Shown here piece by piece: positions 1-6,585 of a stretch of 8,920 bases of DNA. The stretch is from NCBI GenBank assembly GCA_036477795.1, contig JAZGDL010000539.1, positions 1-8,920 of the forward strand. The letters are read 5' to 3'. This DNA comes from JAZGDL01 sp036477795. GTDB taxonomy: Bacteria; Planctomycetota; Phycisphaerae; UBA1845. Positions within the stretch are counted from its first letter, which is position 1. Each line of letters begins with the position of its first letter. The position numbers and the translations under genes were made by a program. Under the pieces are notes generated by a model, which saw nothing but the letters and a program-made list of their open reading frames with translations, had not been told where the DNA came from and ran no database searches.

Positions 1-1518
1 GGCGTTGATGGTAACCGCTCCGAGTGAATCCAATCCGCCCTTCAGATGGATCAGGGAACCGTAGGCTGTCCCGTCTCCGATGAGCAGTCGTCCGCTCAGC
101 AACCCGGACAAGTCCACCAGCCCGGTCGCCGCCAACCCGGTATTCAGTTTGATCAGACCCGCCTGGCCCACCGCCCCGCCGATGAGGATAGTCCCCTCGA
201 GGTCACCGTAGTGCTCGATTTCCCCGGTCAGCGCCCCGTCGATGTCTATTGTCGCACCATCGAGAACCTGCCCCTGAATGTCGATGACGTTGTCGCAATC
301 CCCTAGGATCTTGATATCGGCATTGTTGCGGACGTCGTCCCAGACCACGATGGTTCCGGTAGTTCCGAGGCTGCCGACGCTGATCTTCGCTGGGTTCGTC
401 CCATCTCCGAGGTGCCCACCATCCCAGAATTGCGTTCCGAGCTCTATCTTGCCGTCGCAGGATGAGGTCACTGTCACGTTACCCTCCACGCCCACGCTGT
501 ATTTCGTAACGACCTCTGCATTTGTCGCCACGCTGGCGAAGGTGGCGGTACCGGAGAAGCTCGCCCCCCCCAACGGCAGCTCGGCTTCGGCCAGCAAGAC
601 CGTGGCGCTGACCGTTCCCCCGTTCCTGATCTCTCCGCTCCCGCCGTAGTACAACCTCAGATTGTTGGCCACGTCAAACCCGTTCAGATCGATGGTCCCG
701 TCACAGCGGCCGTTGAAAATCACCTGCCCGGCAACGCTGGGTATGCCGTCCTTCAGATCCAGCGTGGCGTTTGCGGCCAGCGCGTTGCCACCACTGGCCC
801 CCAGAATGACAGCCCCGGCCAACTGCTGGATGGTCACCGTGTTGTTGGACGTCACCCCACCCAGGATCGTCAGCGTTCCGTCCATCAGGTCACTGACCGT
901 CAAATTGGCCGACAGTTGCCCATCGATCTTGAACAGGTCGCCCTGTGCGACGACCGGGATGGTCACGTTACCGCTCACGCTGCCCAACGTCATGTTCGCG
1001 TTGCCCCCTACCCCTCCGGACGCCTGCTGCAAGAACATCGAGGTAGTCAGGTCTCCTGAGACTTGCCCATCGGCGATACGGCTGAACTTGTTGTCGCCCA
1101 GCGGGTTCAGATCGATGATGCCCACCGAGCTGGCCCCGGCCCCCCCGGTGTCGTTCAGCAGCGTCACGTGGAAGTCGTAGTCGCTGAGACCCTTGATCTC
1201 GTTGATCTCGTCTGCAGCACCGCTGGAATCCTTGCACCACACACGCCATTCGTAGGTGGTGCCTTGGCCATTGTCTCCTATCCTGAGTTCAACGGTTGGC
1301 TTTCCAAAGTAATCGTACGTGAGCTCGAAGTCCGTGCCCGCAACCGGCGGATCTTGGGAGTTATCCCACCGCACGCAGAGCTCTGGGCTCACACAGTTTC
1401 CGTGCACTATATTCTTGCAGCCACACACTTCGCTGCTGGGTTGGGCGACGACGTTTTCGCCCGTAGCCGTCAGCAGAATCCCGAAACCTATTACCCTTGT
1501 AAGAATACTTCGCATCAT
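1..1518 (-). CDS. Large exported beta-solenoid-like protein, partial (3' end beyond the left edge)
   Basis: An uninterrupted minus-strand frame runs from an ATG at 1518 to base 1, giving 506 residues with no stop, so the C-terminus lies outside the window. The N-terminus is a typical signal peptide: MMRSILTR, a hydrophobic stretch at about residues 9-19, then a likely cut after VVA (residue 25). A Cys-rich patch follows (C32, C34, C42, C48, with C95 further on). From about residue 150 the protein is a long run of Gly/Asp/Thr/Val-rich strands with recurring GxVxIxG-like phrases, suggesting a beta-helix or adhesin-like surface protein. I do not recognise a named family. The start is uncertain. 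GGAG at 1528-1531 lies 9 nt upstream of 1518, but the same frame also opens at ATGs at 1569 and 1566, where a stronger GGAGG (1573-1577) lies 3 and 6 nt upstream. The longer form would add an acidic 16-17 residue leader before the signal peptide. The neighbour starting at 1623 is divergent. An IPTL-CTERM tail is plausible here but not visible. Confidence 0.8.
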   Translation of the reverse strand, partial: MMRSILTRVIGFGILLTATGENVVAQPSSEVCGCKNIVHGNCVSPELCVRWDNSQDPPVAGTDFELTYDYFGKPTVELRIGDNGQGTTYEWRVWCKDSSGAADEINEIKGLSDYDFHVTLLNDTGGAGASSVGIIDLNPLGDNKFSRIADGQVSGDLTTSMFLQQASGGVGGNANMTLGSVSGNVTIPVVAQGDLFKIDGQLSANLTVSDLMDGTLTILGGVTSNNTVTIQQLAGAVILGASGGNALAANATLDLKDGIPSVAGQVIFNGRCDGTIDLNGFDVANNLRLYYGGSGEIRNGGTVSATVLLAEAELPLGGASFSGTATFASVATNAEVVTKYSVGVEGNVTVTSSCDGKIELGTQFWDGGHLGDGTNPAKISVGSLGTTGTIVVWDDVRNNADIKILGDCDNVIDIQGQVLDGATIDIDGALTGEIEHYGDLEGTILIGGAVGQAGLIKLNTGLAATGLVDLSGLLSGRLLIGDGTAYGSLIHLKGGLDSLGAVTINA

Positions 1519-1582
1519 CGTACTTTTCTCCAAAAAACTTGTCACATTCGTGTCTTCCAGCTTCATCATTCCCCTCCAACTT

Positions 1583-1592
1583 GGTATAAACG
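1583..1592 (+). promoter_or_regulatory. Possible -10-like element in the short divergent spacer
   Basis: The spacer between the divergent exported-protein genes is only 53-104 bp, depending on the minus-strand start. It holds one AT-rich hexamer, TATAAA (1585-1590), about 33 nt upstream of the plus-strand ATG at 1623. No convincing -35 hexamer sits at the usual distance. In the other direction the same bases read TTTATA, so a shared promoter region is possible but not demonstrated. Confidence 0.25.
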
Positions 1593-1622
1593 ACTGTTGT
1601 AGGCTCCCGGAAAGCGGAACCC

Positions 1623-2375
1623 ATGTATCTACGCCCCATCATCATATTCCTCGTAGCGGCGGACCTCGGATTCGGACAAATCGTATCATATGATGCCACC
1701 TCTTTTCCCGAAGATACCGGCGACGACTGGACTCGGCTCGATTTCATCAACTTGGCTGATCGCTGGCTCGAAGACGGGTGGCTGATCCCGGCTCCGATCG
1801 TTCTCCCGTGTCCACCACAGTGCACGACGCAGGACTTCTACCGCCGGGAACTTGAGGACCAGACGGGTTTGGATCGATGGTTCCTCACCTGGGTAATGAC
1901 CACCGACGGACCCGAGGTATTTAGCGCCGGAGCGCCGGCGGCGATCGTGGCCAGTGGCAACAATGGCGTAAGTTACCACTTCACGATAGCCAAAGATGAG
2001 GTGCGGTTCCTTCGCGACGCAGCACTTCCCATTGTGTTCACTGACCTGACCCCGGGAGCTCACGTTTTTCGTCTGGAATTGGACAACACCCCGCCCCCGG
2101 GAACCTACCTCTTCAAAATCGATGGTGAAGTCATAGACTCCGGAACGGCGGAGCGGATTTTCCCGAAAACTGACTCTTTTATCGTTTTCGGCGCTCGAGC
2201 AGCTGTTGAGGACAGCACCACCAAGTGGAACTTTATAGAATTTGGCAGCATGGATAAACAGGAGGTCCCGACGCTCTCGCAATGGGGGATCCTCGTCCTC
2301 ACGCTCCTGCTGCTCGCCGCCGGTACCATTCTGTTCAAGCATCGTCGGTTTCCCTTCCCCTGCCCTACACCCTAA
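1623..2375 (+). CDS. Exported protein with C-terminal IPTL-CTERM sorting signal
   Basis: This gene encodes 250 residues. The N-terminus (MYLRPIIIFLVAADLGFGQ) is a short signal peptide with a likely cut near residue 18. The C-terminus carries the IPTL-CTERM signature: VPTLSQWG (215-222), a 16-residue hydrophobic helix (223-238), then the basic cluster KHRR (239-242). Such tails are known substrates of a dedicated exosortase class (XrtH type), which processes and anchors proteins at the cell surface. An eight-residue Pro-rich tail after the basic cluster is slightly unusual. The middle (about 110-205) reads as a beta-sandwich, with a phrase like HVFRLELDN followed by YLFKIDGEVIDSG that recalls LamG/concanavalin-type folds; that is inference. 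CPPQC at 63-67 may form a disulfide. An in-frame TAA lies a few codons upstream, so ATG 1623 is the first possible start; its ribosome-binding site is weak. It is the only plus-strand gene here. Confidence 0.85.
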   Translation: MYLRPIIIFLVAADLGFGQIVSYDATSFPEDTGDDWTRLDFINLADRWLEDGWLIPAPIVLPCPPQCTTQDFYRRELEDQTGLDRWFLTWVMTTDGPEVFSAGAPAAIVASGNNGVSYHFTIAKDEVRFLRDAALPIVFTDLTPGAHVFRLELDNTPPPGTYLFKIDGEVIDSGTAERIFPKTDSFIVFGARAAVEDSTTKWNFIEFGSMDKQEVPTLSQWGILVLTLLLLAAGTILFKHRRFPFPCPTP

Positions 2376-2396
2376 TAACCACGGCCAGGCGCCACT

Positions 2397-2483
2397 AATT
2401 CGGGGGACATACACTTCATCTCGGGCGCTTGCGACCGTTTTCGCGGGCGGGCCGCAATAATTAAGGTGTATGTCCCCCGAATT
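2397..2483. repeat. REP/MITE-like inverted-repeat element between convergent genes
   Basis: The left arm AATTCGGGGGACATACAC (2397-2414) is matched perfectly, 18 of 18, by its reverse complement at 2466-2483. Partial matches continue inward. The enclosed segment is GC-rich. The right arm ends one base before the stop codon (2485-2487) of the minus-strand lipoprotein gene, and the left arm begins 21 bases after the plus-strand stop. The element therefore fills the convergent spacer and could fold in either transcript as a bidirectional terminator. The arm resembles palindromes often seen near RAYT-type (IS200-like, REP-associated) transposases, which is from memory and not checked. No transposase is encoded here. 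Confidence 0.75.
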
Positions 2484-2484
2484 C

Positions 2485-3003
2485 CTATTTGGTGGCGGTT
2501 GCTCTCTGGCCTGCCTTTGAGCTTGCCTCGGCGGCCTTCTTCGCTTGGATTCTGGCGGTTTGTGCATCTTTGGCGGACATGCCCCGGCCGCCGGACATCA
2601 TGCTCTTGATCTCGACGTCGGCCATTTCCAAGCCGCTGCCGGCAAGGTATTCCTCGATGTTCTGGAGCCGTCCGTCTACGAAATTGGCGTTGGAATTGCG
2701 CGTTTCGTAGCGGACGGTTCCGCCGTGTCGCTGGAGCACTGCGGCGATGCGATCGAGCTGCTGGGCGCCCAGGCTGTTGAGTTGGGCGCTGTGGGGATAG
2801 AAGTGACCGTCGCCGATGGACATGTTGTGGGCGGCGGCGTTCTCGATCATGGGATCATAGAACCGGTCCAAGGCCTCGCGCCCCAGCGGCTTTTGAAACA
2901 ACGGGGATTCGCGCTTCTGCCAGAGTTGGTCGTTGCAGCCAGCCGACGCCACCATGACGGGCAGGATCACCGCCGGAGCAAGTCGTCGCAATACGCTGAA
3001 CAT
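2485..3003 (-). CDS. Small lipoprotein, OmpA/CpaD-like, downstream of the secretin
   Basis: This gene encodes 172 residues. The N-terminus is a lipoprotein signal: MFSVLRR, a hydrophobic core, and the lipobox ASAG-C with the lipidated cysteine at residue 23. The frame stays open upstream to 3156, but ATG 3003 is preferred because it creates this signal and has a perfect AAGGAGG 6 nt upstream. The central part (HFYPHSAQLNSLGAQQLDRIAAVL, written as HFYP 67-70, LNSLG 75-79 and LDRIAAVL 83-90) and a later helix (GRLQNIEEYLAGSGL, 111-125) recall the OmpA-like pattern in which a beta strand and an LxxxGxxxLxxIAxxL helix precede an RxxxVxxYL helix. The same arrangement occurs in CpaD, the lipoprotein partner of Tad secretins. 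The Lys/Ala-rich tail looks disordered. The gene follows the secretin by 95 bp on the same strand, so a helper role for secretin assembly or cell-wall contact is the best inference. The family match is moderate. Confidence 0.85.
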   Translation of the reverse strand: MFSVLRRLAPAVILPVMVASAGCNDQLWQKRESPLFQKPLGREALDRFYDPMIENAAAHNMSIGDGHFYPHSAQLNSLGAQQLDRIAAVLQRHGGTVRYETRNSNANFVDGRLQNIEEYLAGSGLEMADVEIKSMMSGGRGMSAKDAQTARIQAKKAAEASSKAGQRATATK

Positions 3004-3009
3004 CGTTGT

Positions 3010-3016
3010 CCTCCTT
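3010..3016 (-). promoter_or_regulatory. Strong Shine-Dalgarno that fixes the lipoprotein start
   Basis: AAGGAGG on the minus strand, with a 6-nt spacer to the ATG at 3001-3003. It decides between this start and the longer open frame reaching 3156, whose extra 51 residues are Arg/Pro-rich and would bury the lipobox in the interior. Confidence 0.85.
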
Positions 3017-3025
3017 CTGGGGTGC

Positions 3026-3047
3026 CACTGGCAGCTTGCTGCCAGTG
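3026..3047. repeat. 22-bp palindrome just upstream of the lipoprotein ribosome-binding site
   Basis: CACTGGCAGC (3026-3035) and GCTGCCAGTG (3038-3047) are perfect reverse complements separated by TT. In the minus-strand transcript this hairpin would sit 9 nt upstream of the Shine-Dalgarno at 3010-3016. It has no following U-tract, so it is not a classical terminator. It may be an mRNA-processing or stability structure between the secretin and lipoprotein cistrons, or a dispersed REP unit. Confidence 0.7.
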
Positions 3048-3066
3048 TGTCGTACGAAGACTCATT

Positions 3067-3097
3067 GCGCGGGGCGGGCAAGTAAGCCCGCGGGCGC
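3067..3097. repeat. GC-rich hairpin directly after the secretin stop codon
   Basis: GCGGGC (3074-3079) and GCCCGC (3086-3091) pair around the loop AAGTAA. An outer GCGC (3067-3070) and GCGC (3094-3097) pair beyond a small GGG/GG internal loop. The structure begins 1 base beyond the secretin stop codon (3099-3101). There is no U-run, so full termination is doubtful. A 3'-end stabiliser or partial attenuator between the two cistrons is more likely. Confidence 0.55.
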
Positions 3098-3098
3098 C

Positions 3099-4787
3099 CT
3101 ACGGTCGCGTCGGCAGGCGTTCGAGGGCCACCGCGCTGTTTTCGGCGGGCCCCCATGGGCCGTGCAGAGAAAGCCGATTAGGATCGGAGCGCCACTTGGG
3201 CTTTGCTCGCCGGGACAGATCGGCGTTCACTTCGTTGTCTTCGGGCAACTCGGCGGTGTTCGTAGCCCATGCACCTTCGATGGCGCCGGTCAGGAAGAAC
3301 TCCAGATCGGTCGGGTCCTTGATGTTTTGGCCGGGCAGCTCCGCTATCTGCTCGGGCATCATCGGAGATATGATCTCCGGAGTAACCAGAATGACGAGTT
3401 CGGTCCGCTGACGCTGATAATCCACCGATCGGAATAGGGCGCCGAGGATGGGAATCTGCCCGAGACCGGGGACGGAAGTGGACACTCCGCGCACCTCATC
3501 TTGGAGCAACCCGGCGATGGAGATGGTCGCGCCGCTTTGCAGTTCTACGGTGGTGTCGACACGGCGGGTGGTGATTGCGGGCACGAATCCGCTGGCGGTG
3601 GCCAGGCCTCGGCCTTCATCTCGGGCGCTGATCTCCGGGCGCACGGTGAGGCGGATGCGCTGTCCCGGCATCACGTGGGGTGTGAAGCTGAGGTTGACGC
3701 CGAACTCCTTAAACTCGATGGTGATGGCCCCGGTGGCCGCCCCACTCTGGGGGATGGGCACGGGGAACTCGCCGCCGACCAGGAAGCTGGCGGTTTCACC
3801 GCTGACCGCGACCAGCGTGGGTTCGGCCAGGATTCTGGACAACTGGTTGTCCGACAGGGCCCGGAGGAATAGCTGGAGATTGGCGCGGGGGAAACCCAGC
3901 ACCAGGTTGGCCTCGGGACTGACCGTGATGCCGCCGGTGATGAAGGGGATGGGGCCTTGGACGTCGAAGCCGGCTGCCGGCCCAATGCTCATCGGATTGA
4001 TACCACCGATCTGATTTATGACGAATCCGTCCTTGACGTTCTCGCCCGCCAGGAAGCCGTTAATACCCAGTTTCCTGACGGCGGACCTGCTCATCTCGGC
4101 GACGATCACCTTGAGCTGGACCTGCTGCTCGCCGGTGACCCACAGCAGGTTCTTGACGGCGAAGCCCTCTTTGTGCCTGGGGACGAAAATCTTTGCCAGG
4201 TCTTCGATGTTGGTGGCGACGTCCTCGCCGGTGACGGTACCCAACAGAAGAATGTTGCCCCTGACGGAGACGGCCCTTGCATCCGACTGCGGATCGAGGT
4301 CGAGAATGCGCCGGTTGAGCAATTCGAGATCGAGCTCCACGTTGACCTCGAAGGCGTGCCGTTTACCGTCGGCGGTCCAGATGACCACCTGAGTGACGCC
4401 GAATTCCGTGCCGGTGACCAGGAGCTTATTGGGGGGTATGACGTCCAAGCGAACGATGTCCTCGGCGGTGGTCTCGACGCGGTCGAGAGGTTGAGAGGTC
4501 TCGATGACAATCTGTCGACCATAGGCGACATCCAGCCGGTCCGCGTCCGCACGGGGATCGTATACCCTGTAGGGAAAGTCGCCCTCGCTTCTGTCCGCGG
4601 CCGTCGACGATTCCTGAGCGAAGGCACGGGGGACCGACGACGACAACCAGTCAACCGGAAAACTTCCCGGCAGAAAAGTGAGCAGCCAGACGGCTGCAAA
4701 AGTCGCGAGACGGAAGTTCCGGACCGGGGACGGTGTCGCAACCAGCCGCCGGTGCGGCAGAAAGCTCTTTCGCGCCGAAGCAATCAT
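3099..4787 (-). CDS. cpaC: Type II/III secretion-system secretin, Tad/Flp pilus CpaC (RcpA) type
   Basis: This gene encodes 562 residues, about the usual size for CpaC/RcpA, the outer-membrane ring through which Tad/Flp pilins or secreted proteins pass. Domains in order: a long signal peptide (basic region to about 25, hydrophobic core 27-43, likely cut at AFA-Q after residue 57); a pilus-secretin N-terminal domain (about 82-150, AYGRQIVIE, KLLVTG, VVIWTADG); a BON-like segment (about 155-205); and the secretin core (about 222-475). The core starts with VQLKVIVAEMSRSAVRKLGIN and ends with the hallmark VPGLGQIPILGALFRS (439-454) and TELVILVTPEI (462-472). DPTDLEFF (491-498) matches the family C-terminus; the last 60 residues are variable. 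ATG 4787 is chosen because GGAGAG lies 9 nt upstream; a longer open frame begins at TTG 4856 but adds no signal. No tad ATPase, prepilin peptidase or cpaB is visible, so the locus is an isolated secretin plus lipoprotein. Confidence 0.93.
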   Translation of the reverse strand: MIASARKSFLPHRRLVATPSPVRNFRLATFAAVWLLTFLPGSFPVDWLSSSVPRAFAQESSTAADRSEGDFPYRVYDPRADADRLDVAYGRQIVIETSQPLDRVETTAEDIVRLDVIPPNKLLVTGTEFGVTQVVIWTADGKRHAFEVNVELDLELLNRRILDLDPQSDARAVSVRGNILLLGTVTGEDVATNIEDLAKIFVPRHKEGFAVKNLLWVTGEQQVQLKVIVAEMSRSAVRKLGINGFLAGENVKDGFVINQIGGINPMSIGPAAGFDVQGPIPFITGGITVSPEANLVLGFPRANLQLFLRALSDNQLSRILAEPTLVAVSGETASFLVGGEFPVPIPQSGAATGAITIEFKEFGVNLSFTPHVMPGQRIRLTVRPEISARDEGRGLATASGFVPAITTRRVDTTVELQSGATISIAGLLQDEVRGVSTSVPGLGQIPILGALFRSVDYQRQRTELVILVTPEIISPMMPEQIAELPGQNIKDPTDLEFFLTGAIEGAWATNTAELPEDNEVNADLSRRAKPKWRSDPNRLSLHGPWGPAENSAVALERLPTRP

Positions 4788-5161
4788 GATTTGAAACTCT
4801 CCACCCCGCTGCGCCCGGCACCAGACAATGGAACACGGCACCGATGCCAGCGCCAATTCACACCATCACCGAAGTTCTTGACCGCAGCGCCAGGTGCCCC
4901 ACCCTCTCCAAGCGTGGGAACTGATTCACTCCGCCCAAGTCTGTTCTTCCGTTCCGTTCACCACCCCTGGAAGGGGCAGGGCACCCGCGGCTCGAAAGAG
5001 CGTTCGACCGCCGGGAAACCCACGGCTTCGAATCGGTGGGCTGGGGTAAACCGTATTCGCGCCAATTCACGTGGCAACTTACGAGACCAGGCAGGAGCCG
5101 TCAAGTGTTTATTCCGGGAGCGGAACACCCGCGATTGTGGCCGGGGCGCCGCCAGGGCCGG
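4788..5161. other. Gene-free spacer upstream of the secretin
   Basis: I see no convincing gene here. Short open frames on both strands lack a ribosome-binding site, a domain or a signal peptide. The segment is GC-rich, and I could not find a convincing -10/-35 pair for the secretin operon. It should nevertheless contain that promoter, since the next gene upstream ends at 5453 on the same strand, more than 650 bp away. Confidence 0.5.
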
Positions 5162-5215
5162 TGTGGGACAGGCTTTCCAGCCTGTCATTCGACCGGCTGG
5201 AAAGCCGGTCCCACA
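5162..5215. repeat. Long hairpin repeat (REP-like) of 54 bp
   Basis: The left arm 5162-5182 (TGTGGGACAGGCTTTCCAG then CC) and right arm 5195-5215 are reverse complements over 21 bp with a single mismatch (A5170 faces G5207). After one mismatched pair, GTC (5184-5186) and GAC (5191-5193) continue the stem, leaving the tetraloop ATTC. The structure is too long and too perfect to be chance. It has no adjacent U-tract. This kind of GGCTTTCCAGCC palindrome looks like a dispersed extragenic repeat; the copy number in the genome cannot be seen here. Confidence 0.85.
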
Positions 5216-5348
5216 GCGTCTGTAGTCGTTACAGATCGGCTTGCCGTCGTTTCCAACCGCCCGGATGACGGACACCTCAAGTCCTTGGCACCGAAAAGCT
5301 TAACTCACCGGCTGGGGAAGGTGGGGCGTCGATATTGCTGGAGGCAGT

Positions 5349-5363
5349 GGCGGAAAAGCCGCC
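5349..5363. repeat. Small GC hairpin beside the tandem repeats
   Basis: GGCGG (5349-5353) and CCGCC (5359-5363) pair around AAAAG. It lies about 90 bp beyond the stop of the CNNM gene on the minus strand. Without a U-run it is at best a weak terminator. Confidence 0.3.
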
Positions 5364-5438
5364 GGTGGCACCCAATAACCGGATCCCAGGTGGTACCCAA
5401 TAATCGGATCCACTGTGGTCGCCAACAACCTGATCTAC
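5364..5438. repeat. Three tandem 25-bp degenerate units
   Basis: The units start at 5364, 5389 and 5414 with an exact 25-bp period. Each has the pattern GGTGGyACCCAATAAyCGGA followed by TCC. Units 1 and 2 differ at 4 of 25 positions; units 2 and 3 differ at 7 of 25. The array ends 14 bases before the stop codon side of the CNNM gene (5453). Its function is unknown. It could be a protein-binding iteron-like cluster, a relic of replication slippage, or part of a repeat family. Confidence 0.7.
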
Positions 5439-5452
5439 TGTGCAATGAATCG

Positions 5453-6559
5453 TCAGCCGCGTTTGGCTTTCGATTGGTCGCCGGGCTGGTCGTGAACCGG
5501 GTCAACCCTTTTTGCGGCGGGCCCCAGTTGCTCCTTCAGCTTTTGTGCCGCTTTACGCCGGGCTACGCGCTGCAAGTCCGAATCCCGGTCGGACTCGTCC
5601 AGAATCTCGGTGCCCAGCAGCGCCTCGACCGCGTCTTCCAGCGTCACCACGCCGGCGGTGCCGCCGTACTCATCAGCCACAACAAAAAGGTGCTGGCGCT
5701 CGCTCAGAAACTTGGCTAGCAGGTTGCTCACCGTCATCACTTGCGGCACGAAGATGGGTTTGCGCATGATGTCGGTGAGCTTCCGGTCTGATACTCCGGA
5801 GACCACCGCCTCATGAACATCGCGCCGCATCACCACGCCGACGATGTTGTCCAGGTCAGCGCCGTCGGTGATGGGCACGCGGCTGTGCGGCCAGCGGGCG
5901 GCGATCTGCGACGCTTCGGGCAGCGCTGTGTCCTTATCGAGACTGAATACCACGGTACGTGGCGTAAGGATGTCCGCCACTTTGAGCGTGTCCAGCTTCA
6001 AGGCGTTTTGCATCCACCGGGCCTCGTCGGGACGCAGAGACCCGGTCCGCAGGCCGAGACGTGCCAGTGCCAGCAGGTGCTCCTCACTGGCCTCAGCCGA
6101 CTCGGCCGATCGGGGAAACAATCTCGTGACCTTCTGGCATACCCAAACCAGAGGCCACAGTCCGCCAATCATCCAGTGAATGGGCAGCGCCAGTACCGGC
6201 CCCAGGGTGTCGGCGTACAGTACTCCGATGGTCTTGGGTATGATTTCGCTGATGTAGAGTATCCCCAGCGTGAACAGCGCGCTGAAGACACCCATACCGA
6301 GACTGCCGAACAGATCAGCAGCCATGAAACCCGCCAGCGTCGCACCCACCGTGTTGGAAATGGTGTTCAGCGTCAGAATCGCGGCGATCGGGCGATCGAT
6401 GTCCTGGCGAAGCTCGCGTAGCCGTTTCCCCCCCGCCGAGCCCGACTCAGCGAGCTGTTCCACGCGGCCTTGGGAAACCGCGTAAAACGCAGCCTCACAG
6501 ATCGAGCAGAAGAAGGACACAGCCAGCGTAACGAATACGATGGCCAGCAATGTCGTCAT
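5453..6559 (-). CDS. CNNM/CorC-family membrane protein (DUF21 plus paired CBS), no CorC_HlyC domain
   Basis: This gene encodes 368 residues. The DUF21/CNNM transmembrane domain covers about residues 1-150. It shows the family's CEAAF phrase near the N-terminus (21-25), NTISNT (65-70), and SEIIPKTIG (104-112), which includes the conserved EIIPK signature. A CBS pair follows at about 193-315, from DILTPRTVVFSL (196-207) to ADEYGGTAGVVTLEDAVEALLG (ADEYGG 295-300, TLED 306-309), the phrase that marks CorC-type proteins. The chain then ends in a charged Lys/Arg/Asp tail of about 45 residues. The CorC_HlyC C-terminal domain seen in longer members is missing. Family members are linked to Mg2+ or Co2+ transport or tolerance, with nucleotide sensing through CBS; the exact ion here is unknown. 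Start ATG 6559 fits the family N-terminus, but no Shine-Dalgarno is visible and a repeat copy (6569-6585) begins 10 nt upstream. Confidence 0.92.
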   Translation of the reverse strand: MTTLLAIVFVTLAVSFFCSICEAAFYAVSQGRVEQLAESGSAGGKRLRELRQDIDRPIAAILTLNTISNTVGATLAGFMAADLFGSLGMGVFSALFTLGILYISEIIPKTIGVLYADTLGPVLALPIHWMIGGLWPLVWVCQKVTRLFPRSAESAEASEEHLLALARLGLRTGSLRPDEARWMQNALKLDTLKVADILTPRTVVFSLDKDTALPEASQIAARWPHSRVPITDGADLDNIVGVVMRRDVHEAVVSGVSDRKLTDIMRKPIFVPQVMTVSNLLAKFLSERQHLFVVADEYGGTAGVVTLEDAVEALLGTEILDESDRDSDLQRVARRKAAQKLKEQLGPAAKRVDPVHDQPGDQSKAKRG

Positions 6560-6568
6560 AGTTGGGAA

Positions 6569-6585
6569 GTCGTCAGTTATCAGTT
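6569..6585. repeat. Inverted copy of the heptamer-array end, in the CNNM gene leader
   Basis: GTCGTCAGTTATCAGTT is a perfect 17-bp reverse complement of 7099-7115. The two copies bracket the repeat-rich spacer, 513 bp apart. The copy sits 10 nt upstream of the start codon at 6559, where a ribosome-binding site would be expected. Confidence 0.8.

Noticed and set aside
278..1180. Plus-strand open frames across the left-hand gene
   Set aside because: They are antisense to a continuous 506-codon minus-strand frame that starts with a signal peptide. Their Pro/Ser-rich products are typical of GC-rich shadows.
1686..2567. Minus-strand open frame of 293 codons
   Set aside because: Antisense to the IPTL-CTERM protein and through the inverted-repeat element. 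The product is Arg/Pro-rich without a domain.
3004..3156. N-terminal extension of the lipoprotein
   Set aside because: It would place 51 Arg/Pro-rich residues before the lipobox and ignore the perfect Shine-Dalgarno at 3010-3016. It also overlaps the end of the secretin.
2545..3411. Plus-strand open frame of 288 codons
   Set aside because: Antisense to both the lipoprotein and the secretin, which have a lipobox, a strong ribosome-binding site and family motifs.
4788..4856. TTG-initiated extension of the secretin
   Set aside because: It adds 23 residues before an already long signal peptide and has no better ribosome-binding site than ATG 4787.
4858..5070. Possible 70-residue minus-strand gene in the secretin upstream spacer
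   Set aside because: No ribosome-binding site, no domain, and a composition like random GC-rich sequence.
3957..5225. Plus-strand open frame of 422 codons
   Set aside because: It lies antisense to the secretin, which has clear domain motifs, and then runs into the spacer. Its translation is low-complexity and shows no family features.
5364..5438. Short CRISPR-like array
   Set aside because: The units abut with no spacers between them and diverge, so this is a tandem repeat and not a CRISPR.
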